A stretch of 64,000 bases of DNA from Owenweeksia sp964619125 (GCA_964619125.1 CAZUCA010000010.1:1-64000); one strand, 5' to 3'. Positions 45,500 through 54,549 are shown, counted from the stretch's first letter. Translations and numbers: made by a program. The notes: generated by a model not told the origin, from the sequence alone.

Positions 45500-45535
45500 G
45501 AGCCCCCGGTCAGAAAACCGGGGGCTCGATTTTAT
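45500..45535 (+). terminator. Intrinsic terminator of ric
   Basis: GAGCCCCCGGT pairs perfectly with ACCGGGGGCTC (11 bp) around a 6-base loop and is followed by GATTTTATT. It starts 12 bases after the ric stop. Confidence 0.9.
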
Positions 45536-45567
45536 TAGGAAAAGTATCAAAACTGCCTCCGGAGAAT

Positions 45568-45849
45568 TTAGAAACAGTTAACCAGCATCAGGAATAAACT
45601 GGTAAAAATATTGGCGGCAAACATCCATACCACCCAGCGCAACGGGCTGTGGGAAATGGCAGTGGCGTTGGAAGCCATGGCCACGCAGGATAACAGCACT
45701 AATTCCCAGGTGGGAGCCCCGCAAGCCAGTACTACCAGTAAAGCCACCGAAGCGAGGCAGGTGCCCGCCATCAGGCTTACTGACATGATTCCAAAATAGT
45801 TGAATTGATTAGTATCAATCAAGGCATTAATTCGTTGTACAGTACTCAT
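45568..45849 (-). CDS. Small membrane protein linked to the nitrogen-oxide regulon
   Basis: The 93-residue protein has three hydrophobic helices (FGIMSVSLMAGTCLASVALLVVLACG; LVLLSCVAMASNATAI; WVVWMFAANIFTSLFLML). No function is known. It is transcribed divergently from the Crp/Fnr gene. Its promoter carries an Fnr-type box at the same distance from the -7 element as at nos and nadA, so it probably belongs to the same regulon. A role in NO or nitrous oxide metabolism is suggested only by that. Confidence 0.6.
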   Translation of the reverse strand: MSTVQRINALIDTNQFNYFGIMSVSLMAGTCLASVALLVVLACGAPTWELVLLSCVAMASNATAISHSPLRWVVWMFAANIFTSLFLMLVNCF

Positions 45850-45868
45850 TCTTCAAAGATTTTCGCCA

Positions 45869-45912
45869 CAAAGCTATTTCGGATATATTTGTCCTTTTAT
45901 GATCCAGATCAT
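45869..45912 (-). promoter_or_regulatory. Fnr-type box and -7 element in the crp divergent region
   Basis: ATGATCCAGATCAT (45,899-45,912) is a perfect 6-2-6 inverted repeat containing TGAT-N4-ATCA. On the minus strand TAGCTTTG (45,876 to 45,869) is an exact -7 element, with its first T 29.5 bp from the box centre. The box also ends 6 bases before the Crp/Fnr start codon, where binding would block its own expression. GGATATATTTGTCC (45,881-45,894) between the two resembles half of the GACAAnnTTGTC site. Confidence 0.65.
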
Positions 45913-45918
45913 AATCTT

Positions 45919-46521
45919 ATGACCGTCATTCAGGAAGAACTTTTGCGTCATTATGGCGCCAGCAGGCAGAGCTACGACAAGGATAACCTCATATTCGGGC
46001 AGGGTGAAAAGGCACGCTTTTACTACGAAGTGATTTATGGTGAAGTCAAGATGTGCAACTATAACGCTGAGGGGCGTGAGTTTATCCAGGGTATTTTCTC
46101 TGCCGGGCGGAGCTTCGGTGAGCCGGCCCTCTTTGGCGACTTTCCCTACCCGGCCCATGCCATTGCCTTAAGGGGAACGGAGGTATGGCAGCTCCCCGCT
46201 AACGACTTTTATGAACTGCTCAAAGAGCATCCGGAAGTACATTTTAAAATCACCTCACAAATAGCGGCCCGCCTTCATTACAAGGCCATAATGGCCCAGG
46301 AAATGTCTCATAGCGATGCCGCCAGCCGCATTCTGAAACTTCTTCGCTACCTCAAGTATGAGGTGTATGGACTAAAGGAGCCCTATTCCTACCGGGTAGA
46401 ACTGACCCGGCAGCAAATTGCCGATCTCACCGGGCTGAGGGTGGAAACCGTAATCCGCAGCATTAAAAACCTCGCTCATGAGGATGTCATAAGGATTTAT
46501 CAAAGAAAAATCATGATCTGA
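45919..46521 (+). CDS. Crp/Fnr-family regulator, candidate DNR-type activator of denitrification
   Basis: The ATG at 45919 gives 200 residues and a usual N terminus (MTVIQEELLRHYGAS); a frame open further upstream would cover the operator. The sensory beta roll has RFYYEVIYGEVKMCNYNAEGREFIQG and FGEPALFGDFPYPAHA, typical of a Bacteroidota subgroup. There is no Fnr-type Cys cluster, so oxygen sensing by Fe-S is unlikely; haem-based NO sensing as in DNR is possible. The recognition helix GLRVETVIRSIKNL keeps the Glu and Arg that read TGA. TGAy-N4-rTCA boxes occur at four promoters nearby. Confidence 0.85.
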   Translation: MTVIQEELLRHYGASRQSYDKDNLIFGQGEKARFYYEVIYGEVKMCNYNAEGREFIQGIFSAGRSFGEPALFGDFPYPAHAIALRGTEVWQLPANDFYELLKEHPEVHFKITSQIAARLHYKAIMAQEMSHSDAASRILKLLRYLKYEVYGLKEPYSYRVELTRQQIADLTGLRVETVIRSIKNLAHEDVIRIYQRKIMI

Positions 46522-46550
46522 GGGTAAATAGGGTGCAGGTGAGCCAGGGC

Positions 46551-46593
46551 TGACAATTATCAGTGTAGAAGCGTGTTGCCACCGCTAAATTTG
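46551..46593 (+). promoter_or_regulatory. nadA promoter with Fnr-type box
   Basis: TGACAATTATCA (46,551-46,562; one mismatch pair from a perfect palindrome) is centred 29.5 bp upstream of the first T of TAAATTTG (46,586-46,593), an exact -7 element. The geometry is identical to that at nos and at the 45.8-kb gene. The start codon is 47 bases further on. Confidence 0.6.
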
Positions 46594-46639
46594 CCGCTCA
46601 AGCGCATTAATAACAGTATTAATAACAATCAGCAGATTT

Positions 46640-47614
46640 ATGACCAGGGAAGAATTAAAGCGCAGCATTTCCCGCCTACGCATCGAAAAGAACGCCATTA
46701 TACTGGCCCACTATTACCAGGAACCCGATATTCAGGATATCGCCGATTTTGTAGGCGACAGCCTGGCTCTGGCCCAGGAAGCGGCCCGGGTGGATGCCGA
46801 TATCATTGTCTTTGCCGGGGTTCACTTTATGGCCGAAACCGCCAAGATCCTAAACCCCAACCGCAAGGTACTCCTTCCGGACCTTGAGGCCGGTTGCTCC
46901 CTGGCGGACTCCTGCCCTCCTGCCGATTTCAGCGCCTTTGTTAAGCAATACCCCGACCACCTGGTGGTGAGCTACATCAACTGTTCTGCGGAGGTTAAAG
47001 CCCTCAGTGATATTGTCTGTACCAGTTCCAATGCGGTGAAGATCATCAATTCCATCCCGCCGGAGCAGCCCATAATCTTTGCTCCCGATGTTAACCTGGG
47101 GCGCTATCTCGAAAAAACCACCGGCCGTAAAATGAAGCTTTGGAACGGTGCCTGCATGGTGCACGAAGCTTTTGATCTTGATAAAATCCTGCGCTTAAAG
47201 GCCGAAAATCCGGAGGCCAAGATCATTGCTCACCCCGAGTCGGAAGATCACATTCTGCGGGTGGCAAATTTCATCGGGTCGACCGCAGCGCTGCTGCGTT
47301 TTGCCGAAGAAGACGAGGCCACCACCTTTATCATTGCCACTGAACATGGCATCCTCCATAAAATGTCGCGTATGCTGCCCCATAAAAAGCTGATTCCGGC
47401 GCCGGGCGTGGAAGACAACACTTGTGCCTGTAGCGAGTGTGCTTATATGAAGCTCAACACCTTACAAAAGCTACACGACTGTCTGCTCAACGAATCACCT
47501 GAAATTATTCTGGAAGCATCGCTGGCACAGGCCGCCCTGAGACCGGTGGAGAAGATGTTTAGCATTACCAATCAAGCTCCTGTATGCGCTCCGGCCACTG
47601 CGACATCCTGGTAG
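46640..47614 (+). CDS. nadA: Quinolinate synthase A
   Basis: The 324-residue cytoplasmic enzyme condenses iminoaspartate with dihydroxyacetone phosphate to quinolinate in de novo NAD synthesis. It shows AIILAHYYQEPDIQDIADF, GDSLALAQ, VHFMAETAKILNP and GCSLADSCP. The three Cys for the oxygen-sensitive [4Fe-4S] cluster lie in EAGCSLADS, in GACMVHEAF and in the CACSECAYM block. It overlaps nadB by 31 bases. The promoter suggests control by the denitrification regulator rather than by an NAD-responsive repressor. Confidence 0.95.
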   Translation: MTREELKRSISRLRIEKNAIILAHYYQEPDIQDIADFVGDSLALAQEAARVDADIIVFAGVHFMAETAKILNPNRKVLLPDLEAGCSLADSCPPADFSAFVKQYPDHLVVSYINCSAEVKALSDIVCTSSNAVKIINSIPPEQPIIFAPDVNLGRYLEKTTGRKMKLWNGACMVHEAFDLDKILRLKAENPEAKIIAHPESEDHILRVANFIGSTAALLRFAEEDEATTFIIATEHGILHKMSRMLPHKKLIPAPGVEDNTCACSECAYMKLNTLQKLHDCLLNESPEIILEASLAQAALRPVEKMFSITNQAPVCAPATATSW

Positions 47615-49110
47615 TAGGAAGTGGTATTGCCGGCCTGAGCTTCGCCCTTCACTGCAGCCGTTATTTCCCCGATAAGAAGATCGTGGTGCTGAGCAAGGAA
47701 TCGCTGGCCGAAAGCAACACGCGCTATGCCCAGGGAGGAATAGCCGCCGTCACCGATTTATTGGCCGATTCTTTTAGCGAACATTGTGCGGACACGCTCA
47801 CCGCCGGCGATGGCCTTTGTGACCCGGGCGTGGTGGGGATGGTGGTGCACCAGGCCCCCCTCGCCATTGCCCAGCTCGAGGCCTGGGGCATACATTTTGA
47901 CCGGCAGGGCAATGAGCTTGAACGGGCCCGTGAGGGCGGACACAGCCAGGCAAGGGTGCTACATTGTAAGGATCATACCGGTGCCAGCATTAGCGACCAG
48001 TTGCTTAGGCAGTGCCGGCAATCGGCCAATATTGAATTGCGCGAAAAGCAATTTGTAAGCGGCCTCCTTATTGATGAAACTCCCACCCGTCGTTGTTGCC
48101 ACGGGGTGAAGGTTATTAATGGCAAGAGTAGCAGTAGAATCTATGCCCAAAAGGTAATGCTCGCCTGCGGCGGCATAGGACAGCTCTATCAGCTCAGTTC
48201 CAACCCGGCGCTTGCCACCGGTGATGGTATTGGCCTGGCCCGGGCCGCAGGAGTAGCGTTAGAAAAGATGGCCTACATCCAGTTTCACCCCACCGTTTTA
48301 TACGGTACACACAGTCAGCAGCCCTTTCTTATTTCAGAAGCGGTGCGGGGATTTGGCGCCATTTTGCGCAACCACCGCGGAGAAGATTTTATGCCTCGCT
48401 ACGATGCGAGGGCTTCGCTCGCCACCCGCGACATCGTAAGTCGGGCTATTTTTTCAGAAATGCAAAAAAGTGGCACCGACCACCTCTGGCTCGATCTGCG
48501 TCATCTCGATCAGGAGGAGTTCAATAAAAAATTTCCCACTATTGCTGCCAGGCTGGAGGAGGAACATATCGATCCGGGGAGCGAGCTGCTTCCTATAGCC
48601 CCGGCAGCGCATTACTTGTGTGGTGGTATTGCCACCAACCCCTTTGGCGAAACCAGTTTAGATAACTTACTGGCCTGCGGGGAAACCGCCTGCACCGGCT
48701 TACACGGCGCCAACCGCTTAGCCTCCAATTCCCTGCTGGAAGCGGTGGTATATGCACAGCAGGCAGCGTTAGGCCTTAAAAGTGCGCATTGGGATAATAC
48801 CCCCCCCTCATCATTGATCGACTCTGAACCGGTGCGGTCCACTCAGCCCAACCCCAGCCGAAGGGATTTGCAAAAACTGATGACCGAAAAAGTGGGTATT
48901 GTAAGGGAAAAAGAAGCATTGGTAAACGCCAGGCTTAAAGTGGAACAATGGCTGAATGAATTTAGACCTTCACCACTACAGGCCTCTGACTGGGAGCTAC
49001 AGAATATGCTGTGGACCGCCCTGGCCATAATAGAAGATTCACTGCAACAAACCGAAAACCGCGGCACCTTTTATCGCCGTGATCTGGCCAGGAGCCCTTC
49101 CTTAGTATGA
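47584..49110 (+). CDS. nadB: L-aspartate oxidase
   Basis: The 508-residue FAD enzyme oxidises L-aspartate to iminoaspartate, using oxygen or fumarate as electron acceptor, and passes it to NadA. The FAD-binding N terminus is DILVVGSGIAGLSFALHCS. Also seen are SNTRYAQGGIAAV, MAYIQFHPTVLY and LLPIAPAAHYLCGGIATNP with active-site residues, and GETACTGLHGANRLASNSLLEA. The start codon lies inside nadA (31-base overlap). Its 3' end overlaps the convergent membrane-protein gene by 40 bases. Confidence 0.95.
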   Translation: MRSGHCDILVVGSGIAGLSFALHCSRYFPDKKIVVLSKESLAESNTRYAQGGIAAVTDLLADSFSEHCADTLTAGDGLCDPGVVGMVVHQAPLAIAQLEAWGIHFDRQGNELERAREGGHSQARVLHCKDHTGASISDQLLRQCRQSANIELREKQFVSGLLIDETPTRRCCHGVKVINGKSSSRIYAQKVMLACGGIGQLYQLSSNPALATGDGIGLARAAGVALEKMAYIQFHPTVLYGTHSQQPFLISEAVRGFGAILRNHRGEDFMPRYDARASLATRDIVSRAIFSEMQKSGTDHLWLDLRHLDQEEFNKKFPTIAARLEEEHIDPGSELLPIAPAAHYLCGGIATNPFGETSLDNLLACGETACTGLHGANRLASNSLLEAVVYAQQAALGLKSAHWDNTPPSSLIDSEPVRSTQPNPSRRDLQKLMTEKVGIVREKEALVNARLKVEQWLNEFRPSPLQASDWELQNMLWTALAIIEDSLQQTENRGTFYRRDLARSPSLV

Positions 49111-50255
49111 TTTACAGGAATGGGCAGTTTGCGCCAGCTCAGCAAAAGCAGTGCCGCCCATACTATCGCCAGCAGAGCATAGAGAGCAAAGGTGAGATGG
49201 GGCCAAAACACAAAATCTTCAATATAATAAAGAGACGGTAAGGTGAGGGCCACTTCGGTGGCCAGGAACAACAGCCAGTAAGCCATCAGTAAAGCAGAGA
49301 AACGCCGGGAGTGGTCGTGAAAATGAGACCAGATAAAGGGGGTGAAAAAGCCGAGGAAAATAAAATGGAGCCAGGCAATCAGGTAGAAGCGATTGCCCGC
49401 CACCGCATCGGCCACCTCCGGCAGCGATCCCAGCAACTGGAAGACCAGCTTTAAAGCAAGTATAGCCAGTAAAAGCAGCTGGCTGTTGGTCCTTCTTTTT
49501 ATGGCTAGCCGGCGAAACAGCATGATGCCGGCAATTACTTGTAAAAAGGCCCCTGCCCCACCGGCGAGATTTATCCAAAAGGCATCAAAAGAATAATCGA
49601 GGCTATGAGCCCAGGTAAGAACCGCCCCGCTTACAAACAACCAGAGAAATGCCTGCCAGGGCCAGGACTGGTTATTCAGCCACTTTTTAGCAATAAGGGC
49701 CAGGGCAAAGAGCAGGAAAGCACCATTATACTGAAAGTGCAGGTAAAAGAAAATGGCCTGCTGATACCAGGGTGAGCTTTGCATGTCATTGGCCATCAAC
49801 GGCCCCAGGGCGTAGGGCCCGAGGCTGGAAAGGAAAAACATTATAATGCCACTGCGCAAAAGGGCAATGGCCAATCCCCTTCCCTTAAAATGCCGCCAAA
49901 TTTTGATAAGGAGCACATAACTCAGCCACAGGTGCAAGGTGGAAAAGCTGATTGACACCGCGGCATAGCCCTGAAAAGGAAAGGAAAACAGCATACCGGC
50001 GACGCAAAGCGACATTCCCCCCATTAGTAAAGCATGACTGCGTGGTATGGGCAGTTGCCAGTAGCGGTACAACAGTAGCAGTAAGGCCTGAAACAGCCAA
50101 CCCAGCAACATCAGGTGAGAATGGGCGTGCAGCACATTTTTAAAGGTATAAGCGGCTGGCGCCACAAAGTAAAAACGCAGCATTACCCCTATAAAAGCGG
50201 CTATTATGCCACTGGCAAGAGTAATCTTCCACAAAAGAGCTTCGTTAATTTTCAC
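49071..50255 (-). CDS. Twelve-helix membrane protein at the end of the nos operon
   Basis: The 394-residue protein has about 11-12 membrane helices. Conserved-looking His residues lie in NVLHAHSHLMLLGWLF (helix 2) and WLHFIFLGFFTPFIWSHFHDH. His pairs in helices recall haem-copper oxidase / NorB-type subunits, but the CuB and haem ligand pattern is not complete. I leave it unassigned. It starts with GTG, overlapping the previous gene by 11 bases, so it is the last gene of the nos operon. A role in electron transfer or NO/haem binding is possible. Confidence 0.55.
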   Translation of the reverse strand: MKINEALLWKITLASGIIAAFIGVMLRFYFVAPAAYTFKNVLHAHSHLMLLGWLFQALLLLLYRYWQLPIPRSHALLMGGMSLCVAGMLFSFPFQGYAAVSISFSTLHLWLSYVLLIKIWRHFKGRGLAIALLRSGIIMFFLSSLGPYALGPLMANDMQSSPWYQQAIFFYLHFQYNGAFLLFALALIAKKWLNNQSWPWQAFLWLFVSGAVLTWAHSLDYSFDAFWINLAGGAGAFLQVIAGIMLFRRLAIKRRTNSQLLLLAILALKLVFQLLGSLPEVADAVAGNRFYLIAWLHFIFLGFFTPFIWSHFHDHSRRFSALLMAYWLLFLATEVALTLPSLYYIEDFVFWPHLTFALYALLAIVWAALLLLSWRKLPIPVNHTKEGLLARSRR

Positions 50256-51300
50256 CTTCAGAATTTTTAGTCCTGGTCAACAAGAGCGCCATCAGCACAA
50301 AAAAACTAAGCATGGCCGCCACCTGTAACAAAGCAGTGAACTTACGGCCCTCCCACCAGGCGGCATAATCGCAATAAAGTCGCAGCAATAACAATAGGTG
50401 GGTAGCTATCACCGGAATATAAAGCAGCGGATGAAAGGGGCGCTGGCGGCGCCTCAGCAAAGCTGGAAATATAATGGGGGCATGGGCGTAGAGCATGGAA
50501 AAGGCGAAGCCAATAAAAAAACTGTGCAACACTGCATCGTAGTGGTAAAAGGCCTGCAGGGGCAGTGCCATCAAAATACCACAAAGCAGAAGCCACAGGT
50601 AGCCGCCAAAAAGGGTACTACCCACATAATAGAAAAACCCCTGCTTGCGCAGATTGATATTGACAATGTCGAAACGAAGCAGCCAATAGGCAATCGCCGC
50701 AATGAGCAGTCCGCTAATATAATGGGAGCCCCAGTGAAAAGGAATGGCCTGGCTGAGGATAAGAGCTATCATGAGGCCCATAAGCAAGGGACGTCCCCAA
50801 GGCGGCACCGCGACAAACTTGCTCAGTTCGAGCCGCTCGGCCACAATGGTAAAGAGCAAAAAGAGTAAATACCAGATACTGGCCACGGGAAAACCACCGC
50901 CCAGCAGCAGTACCAGCGCTGACATACCCCAGGCGAGGCTGCTAAGGATTAAGCCACCAAAGTAAATTTCGCGGTATTGCCAAGCCTGCTTCAAATAGAG
51001 TGCGGTGAGCAGCAAGGCTGCCAGCAATTGCAGGCTAAAAGCGGTGGTATCAAAGTCGAGCAGGAGAGCCACCACCGCCAGGGCACTAAGGATGGGGATG
51101 CCCAACCAACTGCGATCAGGCAGGATGAGGGTGCGCTCAAGGCTGATCAGGGTGCCAAAGAGGCCCGACACCATCAGGAAGCCATGGCGGGCTGCCACTG
51201 CCGGTATGGGCAGGGCAAAGCCCACTCGCCCCAGGGCTGAATAAAAAGCCAGCAGTACCAACAAGGGCACCAGCAGTAAGAGCATTCGCGGGCGCGGCAT
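50245..51300 (-). CDS. NnrS-like multispanning membrane protein
   Basis: The 351-residue protein has about 11-12 helices. The blocks AERLELSKFV and LHSFFIGFAFSMLYAHAPIIFPALL resemble the His-bearing helices of NnrS-related proteins, which are haem- and copper-containing membrane proteins linked to NO stress. Overall similarity is uncertain. It lies 25 bases after nosY and overlaps the next membrane-protein gene. The pair 50,245/49,071 probably acts together. Confidence 0.5.
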   Translation of the reverse strand: MPRPRMLLLLVPLLVLLAFYSALGRVGFALPIPAVAARHGFLMVSGLFGTLISLERTLILPDRSWLGIPILSALAVVALLLDFDTTAFSLQLLAALLLTALYLKQAWQYREIYFGGLILSSLAWGMSALVLLLGGGFPVASIWYLLFLLFTIVAERLELSKFVAVPPWGRPLLMGLMIALILSQAIPFHWGSHYISGLLIAAIAYWLLRFDIVNINLRKQGFFYYVGSTLFGGYLWLLLCGILMALPLQAFYHYDAVLHSFFIGFAFSMLYAHAPIIFPALLRRRQRPFHPLLYIPVIATHLLLLLRLYCDYAAWWEGRKFTALLQVAAMLSFFVLMALLLTRTKNSEGEN

Positions 51301-51325
51301 AGTTGCAAAAATCTTGGCGATAAAG

Positions 51326-52105
51326 CTAAAAATCTTTGCGGCTCGCTTTTCTCAACATAAAATAGACCGGCAGGGCCACCCAGGCCAGGTAGGCGGTGGC
51401 AATAATCAAACTGCCCTTAAGGGTGCCGAAAAACCTTTCGAATACGGCGCCGGTATAACCCATCAGAGCAGAATAGTCGAGCTGAAAGATCAACAGCACC
51501 CGCCCCATATCAATCGGGTTTAACAAGGTAAGGCCGAGGGCGGCATTCTCGAGGGGATAATTTTCAAAGGCCACCAGTATCACCAGGAAAACCCCGTCAT
51601 AAATTACCGCCAGCAACAGCCACAGAAACAGACCGAGGCCGAAGCCACGCAGGCGGTTTTCATGCAGTAATACCAGCCAGCAGGCCAGCGCCGAAAATAT
51701 CACGGTAAGTAAAGTGGCAATCAGGGCCATAATCAACCAGGGAGCGCTTAGGAGCTGGGCGGGATCGTAAAACAGCAAGGGCAGCAACAAACCAGCCAGG
51801 AGGCTGAGGCTGAGGGCGGCGCTAAGGCCGAGAAAGTAACCACTGAAAATACTGCGCCGGGAGATGGGCTGGGCCAACAATATCTCCACATATTCACGCA
51901 CCTGGTACATATACATCAGTCCGTATATCATACTGATCAGCGGCACCAACAGAATAATCACATTCATAATGCTCACCAGCACCTTGGTGCTATCACCGCT
52001 CAGGTAAAGCAGCCCACCACTGGTAATAGTAAAAAAGATAAAATACACCACTGTCCAGCGGCTGCGGATCAAGTCCAGAAAGCTATATCGAAATACCTTA
52101 TTCAT
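51326..52105 (-). CDS. nosY: NosY-type ABC permease
   Basis: The 259-residue protein has six membrane helices and belongs to the ABC-2 permease fold. Its place directly after the ATPase gene (2 bases between) and NosD identifies it. NosDFY is the ABC complex needed to supply sulfur or energy for building the CuZ centre of NosZ in the periplasm. VREYVEILLAQPISRRSIF is the cytoplasmic coupling helix region common to ABC-2 permeases. Confidence 0.85.
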   Translation of the reverse strand: MNKVFRYSFLDLIRSRWTVVYFIFFTITSGGLLYLSGDSTKVLVSIMNVIILLVPLISMIYGLMYMYQVREYVEILLAQPISRRSIFSGYFLGLSAALSLSLLAGLLLPLLFYDPAQLLSAPWLIMALIATLLTVIFSALACWLVLLHENRLRGFGLGLFLWLLLAVIYDGVFLVILVAFENYPLENAALGLTLLNPIDMGRVLLIFQLDYSALMGYTGAVFERFFGTLKGSLIIATAYLAWVALPVYFMLRKASRKDF

Positions 52106-52107
52106 GA

Positions 52108-52815
52108 CTAGCAGGCTTTTTTAAGGGTGAGTAAATGAGCGATGGCATGCTCCACATTGGGAGTGCCAGTTTCCTTGAACAACCGCTGCTGATCGCCGCG
52201 ATAATAAATCTTCCCTTCGAGCAGGAAGATAATTTCATCGGCCAGCTCCTCCACCACGTCCATCACGTGGGTAGTAAGGAGAATAATCTTGCCAGCGCTG
52301 CGCTCTTCTTTTATCCAGTCTTTTAACTTGATCAGGGCTACCGGATCAAGACCGATGGTAGGTTCATCAAGAACGATCACCTTGGTGTCATACATCATGG
52401 CACTAACCAGGTTTACCTTTTGCCGGGTACCACCGGAGAGGGTTCGCAATTTCCGCTCGAGGTAAGGCTCCAACCCGAAAATTTCTATCAGGGCCTCCCT
52501 GCGGTCGGCCTTACCGCGAATATTTTCCACAAAGTCGAGAAACTCGGCCGGGCTAAGGTTTTCAGGGAAGCGGGCTATTTGGGGGAGGTAGGCAATATGG
52601 CGGCGATAGTGGTCATCCTTTAGTTTTTGATTCATAAAAAGGATCTCACCCTCACCGGGACGAACCATCCCCATCAATGATTTAATAAGGGTGGTTTTGC
52701 CACTGCCATTAGGGCCAAGCACGGCATAAATGCCCGGTTTGTCAATACAAATATCAATGCCCATCAGCACCTGTTGACGGCCAAAACTCTTATGGATATT
52801 TTTAAAGTGGATCAT
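52108..52815 (-). CDS. nosF: NosF-type ABC ATPase
   Basis: The 235-residue ATPase shows the full set: Walker A GPNGSGKTT (about residues 34-42), a Q-loop YLPQIARFPENLSP, signature LSGGTRQKV, Walker B VIVLDEPTIGLD and switch His in LTTHVMD. It powers the NosDFY complex. It overlaps nosD by 14 bases and is followed at once by nosY. Confidence 0.95.
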   Translation of the reverse strand: MIHFKNIHKSFGRQQVLMGIDICIDKPGIYAVLGPNGSGKTTLIKSLMGMVRPGEGEILFMNQKLKDDHYRRHIAYLPQIARFPENLSPAEFLDFVENIRGKADRREALIEIFGLEPYLERKLRTLSGGTRQKVNLVSAMMYDTKVIVLDEPTIGLDPVALIKLKDWIKEERSAGKIILLTTHVMDVVEELADEIIFLLEGKIYYRGDQQRLFKETGTPNVEHAIAHLLTLKKAC

Positions 52816-54100
52816 GAGTAGTGGGTTTTGTGGTGGCGGAGAAGTCAGAAGCTTTCCCGCTTTGATTGAGCGGATGCATCAGCGGGCTTTCATCGCGCAG
52901 ATTATTGGGGGTTACCGCCGGCGTAATACGTTCGGCGAAGTTGAGCACCTCAACGAAGCTACTCCGTAACAGGATTATGCTTTCATCGATACGGCTCAGC
53001 AAGTATGAAAAGAGGTTGACCGGGCGATGGGGCAGGTCACCGATACCATCCCGGTCGAGGTCGTAGCCTTCATAATCATCCCAGTAGTTGTGGTGGTAAT
53101 TATTGTAATTGGTACTGGCGTCGGTAGCCACATTAAAACTGTTGCCTTTGAAGTTATTGCGGGTAATTTCATTGTCCATGGCACTACCGCGCATGCGCAA
53201 GGCCCAGCCATTGGCTTCAAAGTCATTGCCGGCCATCAACATGCGGTTGCTACCCTCCACAAATATGCCTACCGTGTTTTTACGAAAAGTATTTTGAGTG
53301 AGCCGACTGTCGTAGATCTCCTTGAGCAACAGACCGTAGGAGGCACTGCCCCAGTTTTCGACAAAGTGGTTGTGGTGCATATTAATGTGATCGCTAAACA
53401 TCACTGCCACCCCGGAACCGTTATCGCTAAAGGTGTTGTAGCTGTATTCGTTGTTATTGCTAAACATAAAGTGCAGACCATAGCGCAGATTATGAAGGCT
53501 GGTATTGCCTACTATGCGGGAGTTACCGGTAAACTCGAGGTAAATGCCATCGCGGTGATGCTGCGCCTGGTTATCCTTTATCAGCAGGCTGTCGCAATAC
53601 CACAAGTGGATAGCGTTGGCGGAAGAGTGTTCCTCCACCGCGTTTCCAGTAATCTGGTTATTGGCGATGGTGCCGTTACTGGCCTTGGTACAGAATATCG
53701 CAAAAAAGCAGTTTTCGAAACGGTTATTCCGGACGGTGAAATGTTGTACACGATCTACCCATACGGCTGCGAGATCTTTGAGGTAACTGCGGTTCACCTC
53801 CTTAAAATGGAAACCGCTGATAGTAACAGAGTCGGCGCGCACTTCAAAAATGCCCTGGTCTGCGGCGGCTTTAATCACCGCCTCGCCACAGGCTATAAGG
53901 CTAAGGGGCTTGTCGATCACCAGGGCCGCCGTGGGATGATAATTACCACTATTTATACAGAGGGTATCAAAGGGACGGGCCTGGGCAATAGCCTGGGAAA
54001 GGGAGGTGACCGCCTGGGTTGGACCCACTTCCAACTCCGCTGAATAGGCGGTACACCTCCACCCCACAACTACGATTAATACAACCAAATATCTGATCAT
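52802..54100 (-). CDS. nosD: NosD periplasmic beta-helix protein
   Basis: The 432-residue protein has a signal peptide (to about YSAE) and a long right-handed beta helix of CASH type. Repeated 'NxxxxNxxGI' rungs run from about residue 100 to 330 (VRNNRFENCFFAIFC; GNTSLHNLRYGLHFMFSNNN). NosD is the periplasmic partner of NosFY and receives copper from NosL for NosZ. Length and fold match the family. The gene overlaps nosL by 4 bases and nosF by 14, so translation is coupled. Confidence 0.95.
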   Translation of the reverse strand: MIRYLVVLIVVVGWRCTAYSAELEVGPTQAVTSLSQAIAQARPFDTLCINSGNYHPTAALVIDKPLSLIACGEAVIKAAADQGIFEVRADSVTISGFHFKEVNRSYLKDLAAVWVDRVQHFTVRNNRFENCFFAIFCTKASNGTIANNQITGNAVEEHSSANAIHLWYCDSLLIKDNQAQHHRDGIYLEFTGNSRIVGNTSLHNLRYGLHFMFSNNNEYSYNTFSDNGSGVAVMFSDHINMHHNHFVENWGSASYGLLLKEIYDSRLTQNTFRKNTVGIFVEGSNRMLMAGNDFEANGWALRMRGSAMDNEITRNNFKGNSFNVATDASTNYNNYHHNYWDDYEGYDLDRDGIGDLPHRPVNLFSYLLSRIDESIILLRSSFVEVLNFAERITPAVTPNNLRDESPLMHPLNQSGKASDFSATTKPTTHDPL

Positions 54101-54549
54101 AGCGCCGGGAGATTATCCAGATTATCCACCAGCTCCTGGTAGCGATACAACTCACCCTTATGCTGCTGTTGCAGCTCAAGGGCTTTTTCCTTAGAACCGA
54201 CCGCAGTTAAGTACATCCCCATTGGGCTAGGCAATTGCGGACTTCTTATTATGGTAGCTTCGGCCGCAGGGATCATCTCGCCGGGGCGGTTAAAATTGCT
54301 CAGCAATTCGAGGTACCACAGTTGATCGCGATGCTCATGCTTGTAATTGATCATGCACTCAATAGCATCAAAGCTGTAGGCCTTGCCTTTGTCAGAAACC
54401 AATTGCGCGGCATAGCGATTGTCAACAATACTCATACGGCAATAGGCACAGGCCTCCTTGCCATAGTCAATAGGCTGCGGCTCGGGTTTACAGGCCAAAA
54501 GCAGGCATAGCAGTAATGTAAAAGAACTGATGTGGGCTATTCTTTTCAT
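54097..54549 (-). CDS. nosL: NosL copper-chaperone lipoprotein
   Basis: The ATG at 54549 gives 150 residues with a lipobox (LLLAC, residue about 19); a frame open to 54624 lacks a signal at its N terminus. KEACAYCRMSIVD is the Cys/Met motif that binds Cu(I) in NosL. The following YAAQLVSDKGKAYSFDAIECM region is typical. NosL sits at the outer or inner membrane and hands copper to NosD/NosZ. The 3' end overlaps nosD by 4 bases. Confidence 0.95.
   Translation of the reverse strand: MKRIAHISSFTLLLCLLLACKPEPQPIDYGKEACAYCRMSIVDNRYAAQLVSDKGKAYSFDAIECMINYKHEHRDQLWYLELLSNFNRPGEMIPAAEATIIRSPQLPSPMGMYLTAVGSKEKALELQQQHKGELYRYQELVDNLDNLPAL

Noticed and set aside
45568..46521. Possibility that the regulator at 45,919 is an Fnr oxygen sensor
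   Set aside because: The four Fe-S Cys of Fnr are missing; only one Cys is visible in the sensory domain.
53027..54043. Long plus-strand open frame of 338 codons
   Set aside because: It is antisense to nosD, whose signal peptide, beta-helix rungs and operon overlaps are clear; repeat codons keep the opposite strand open.
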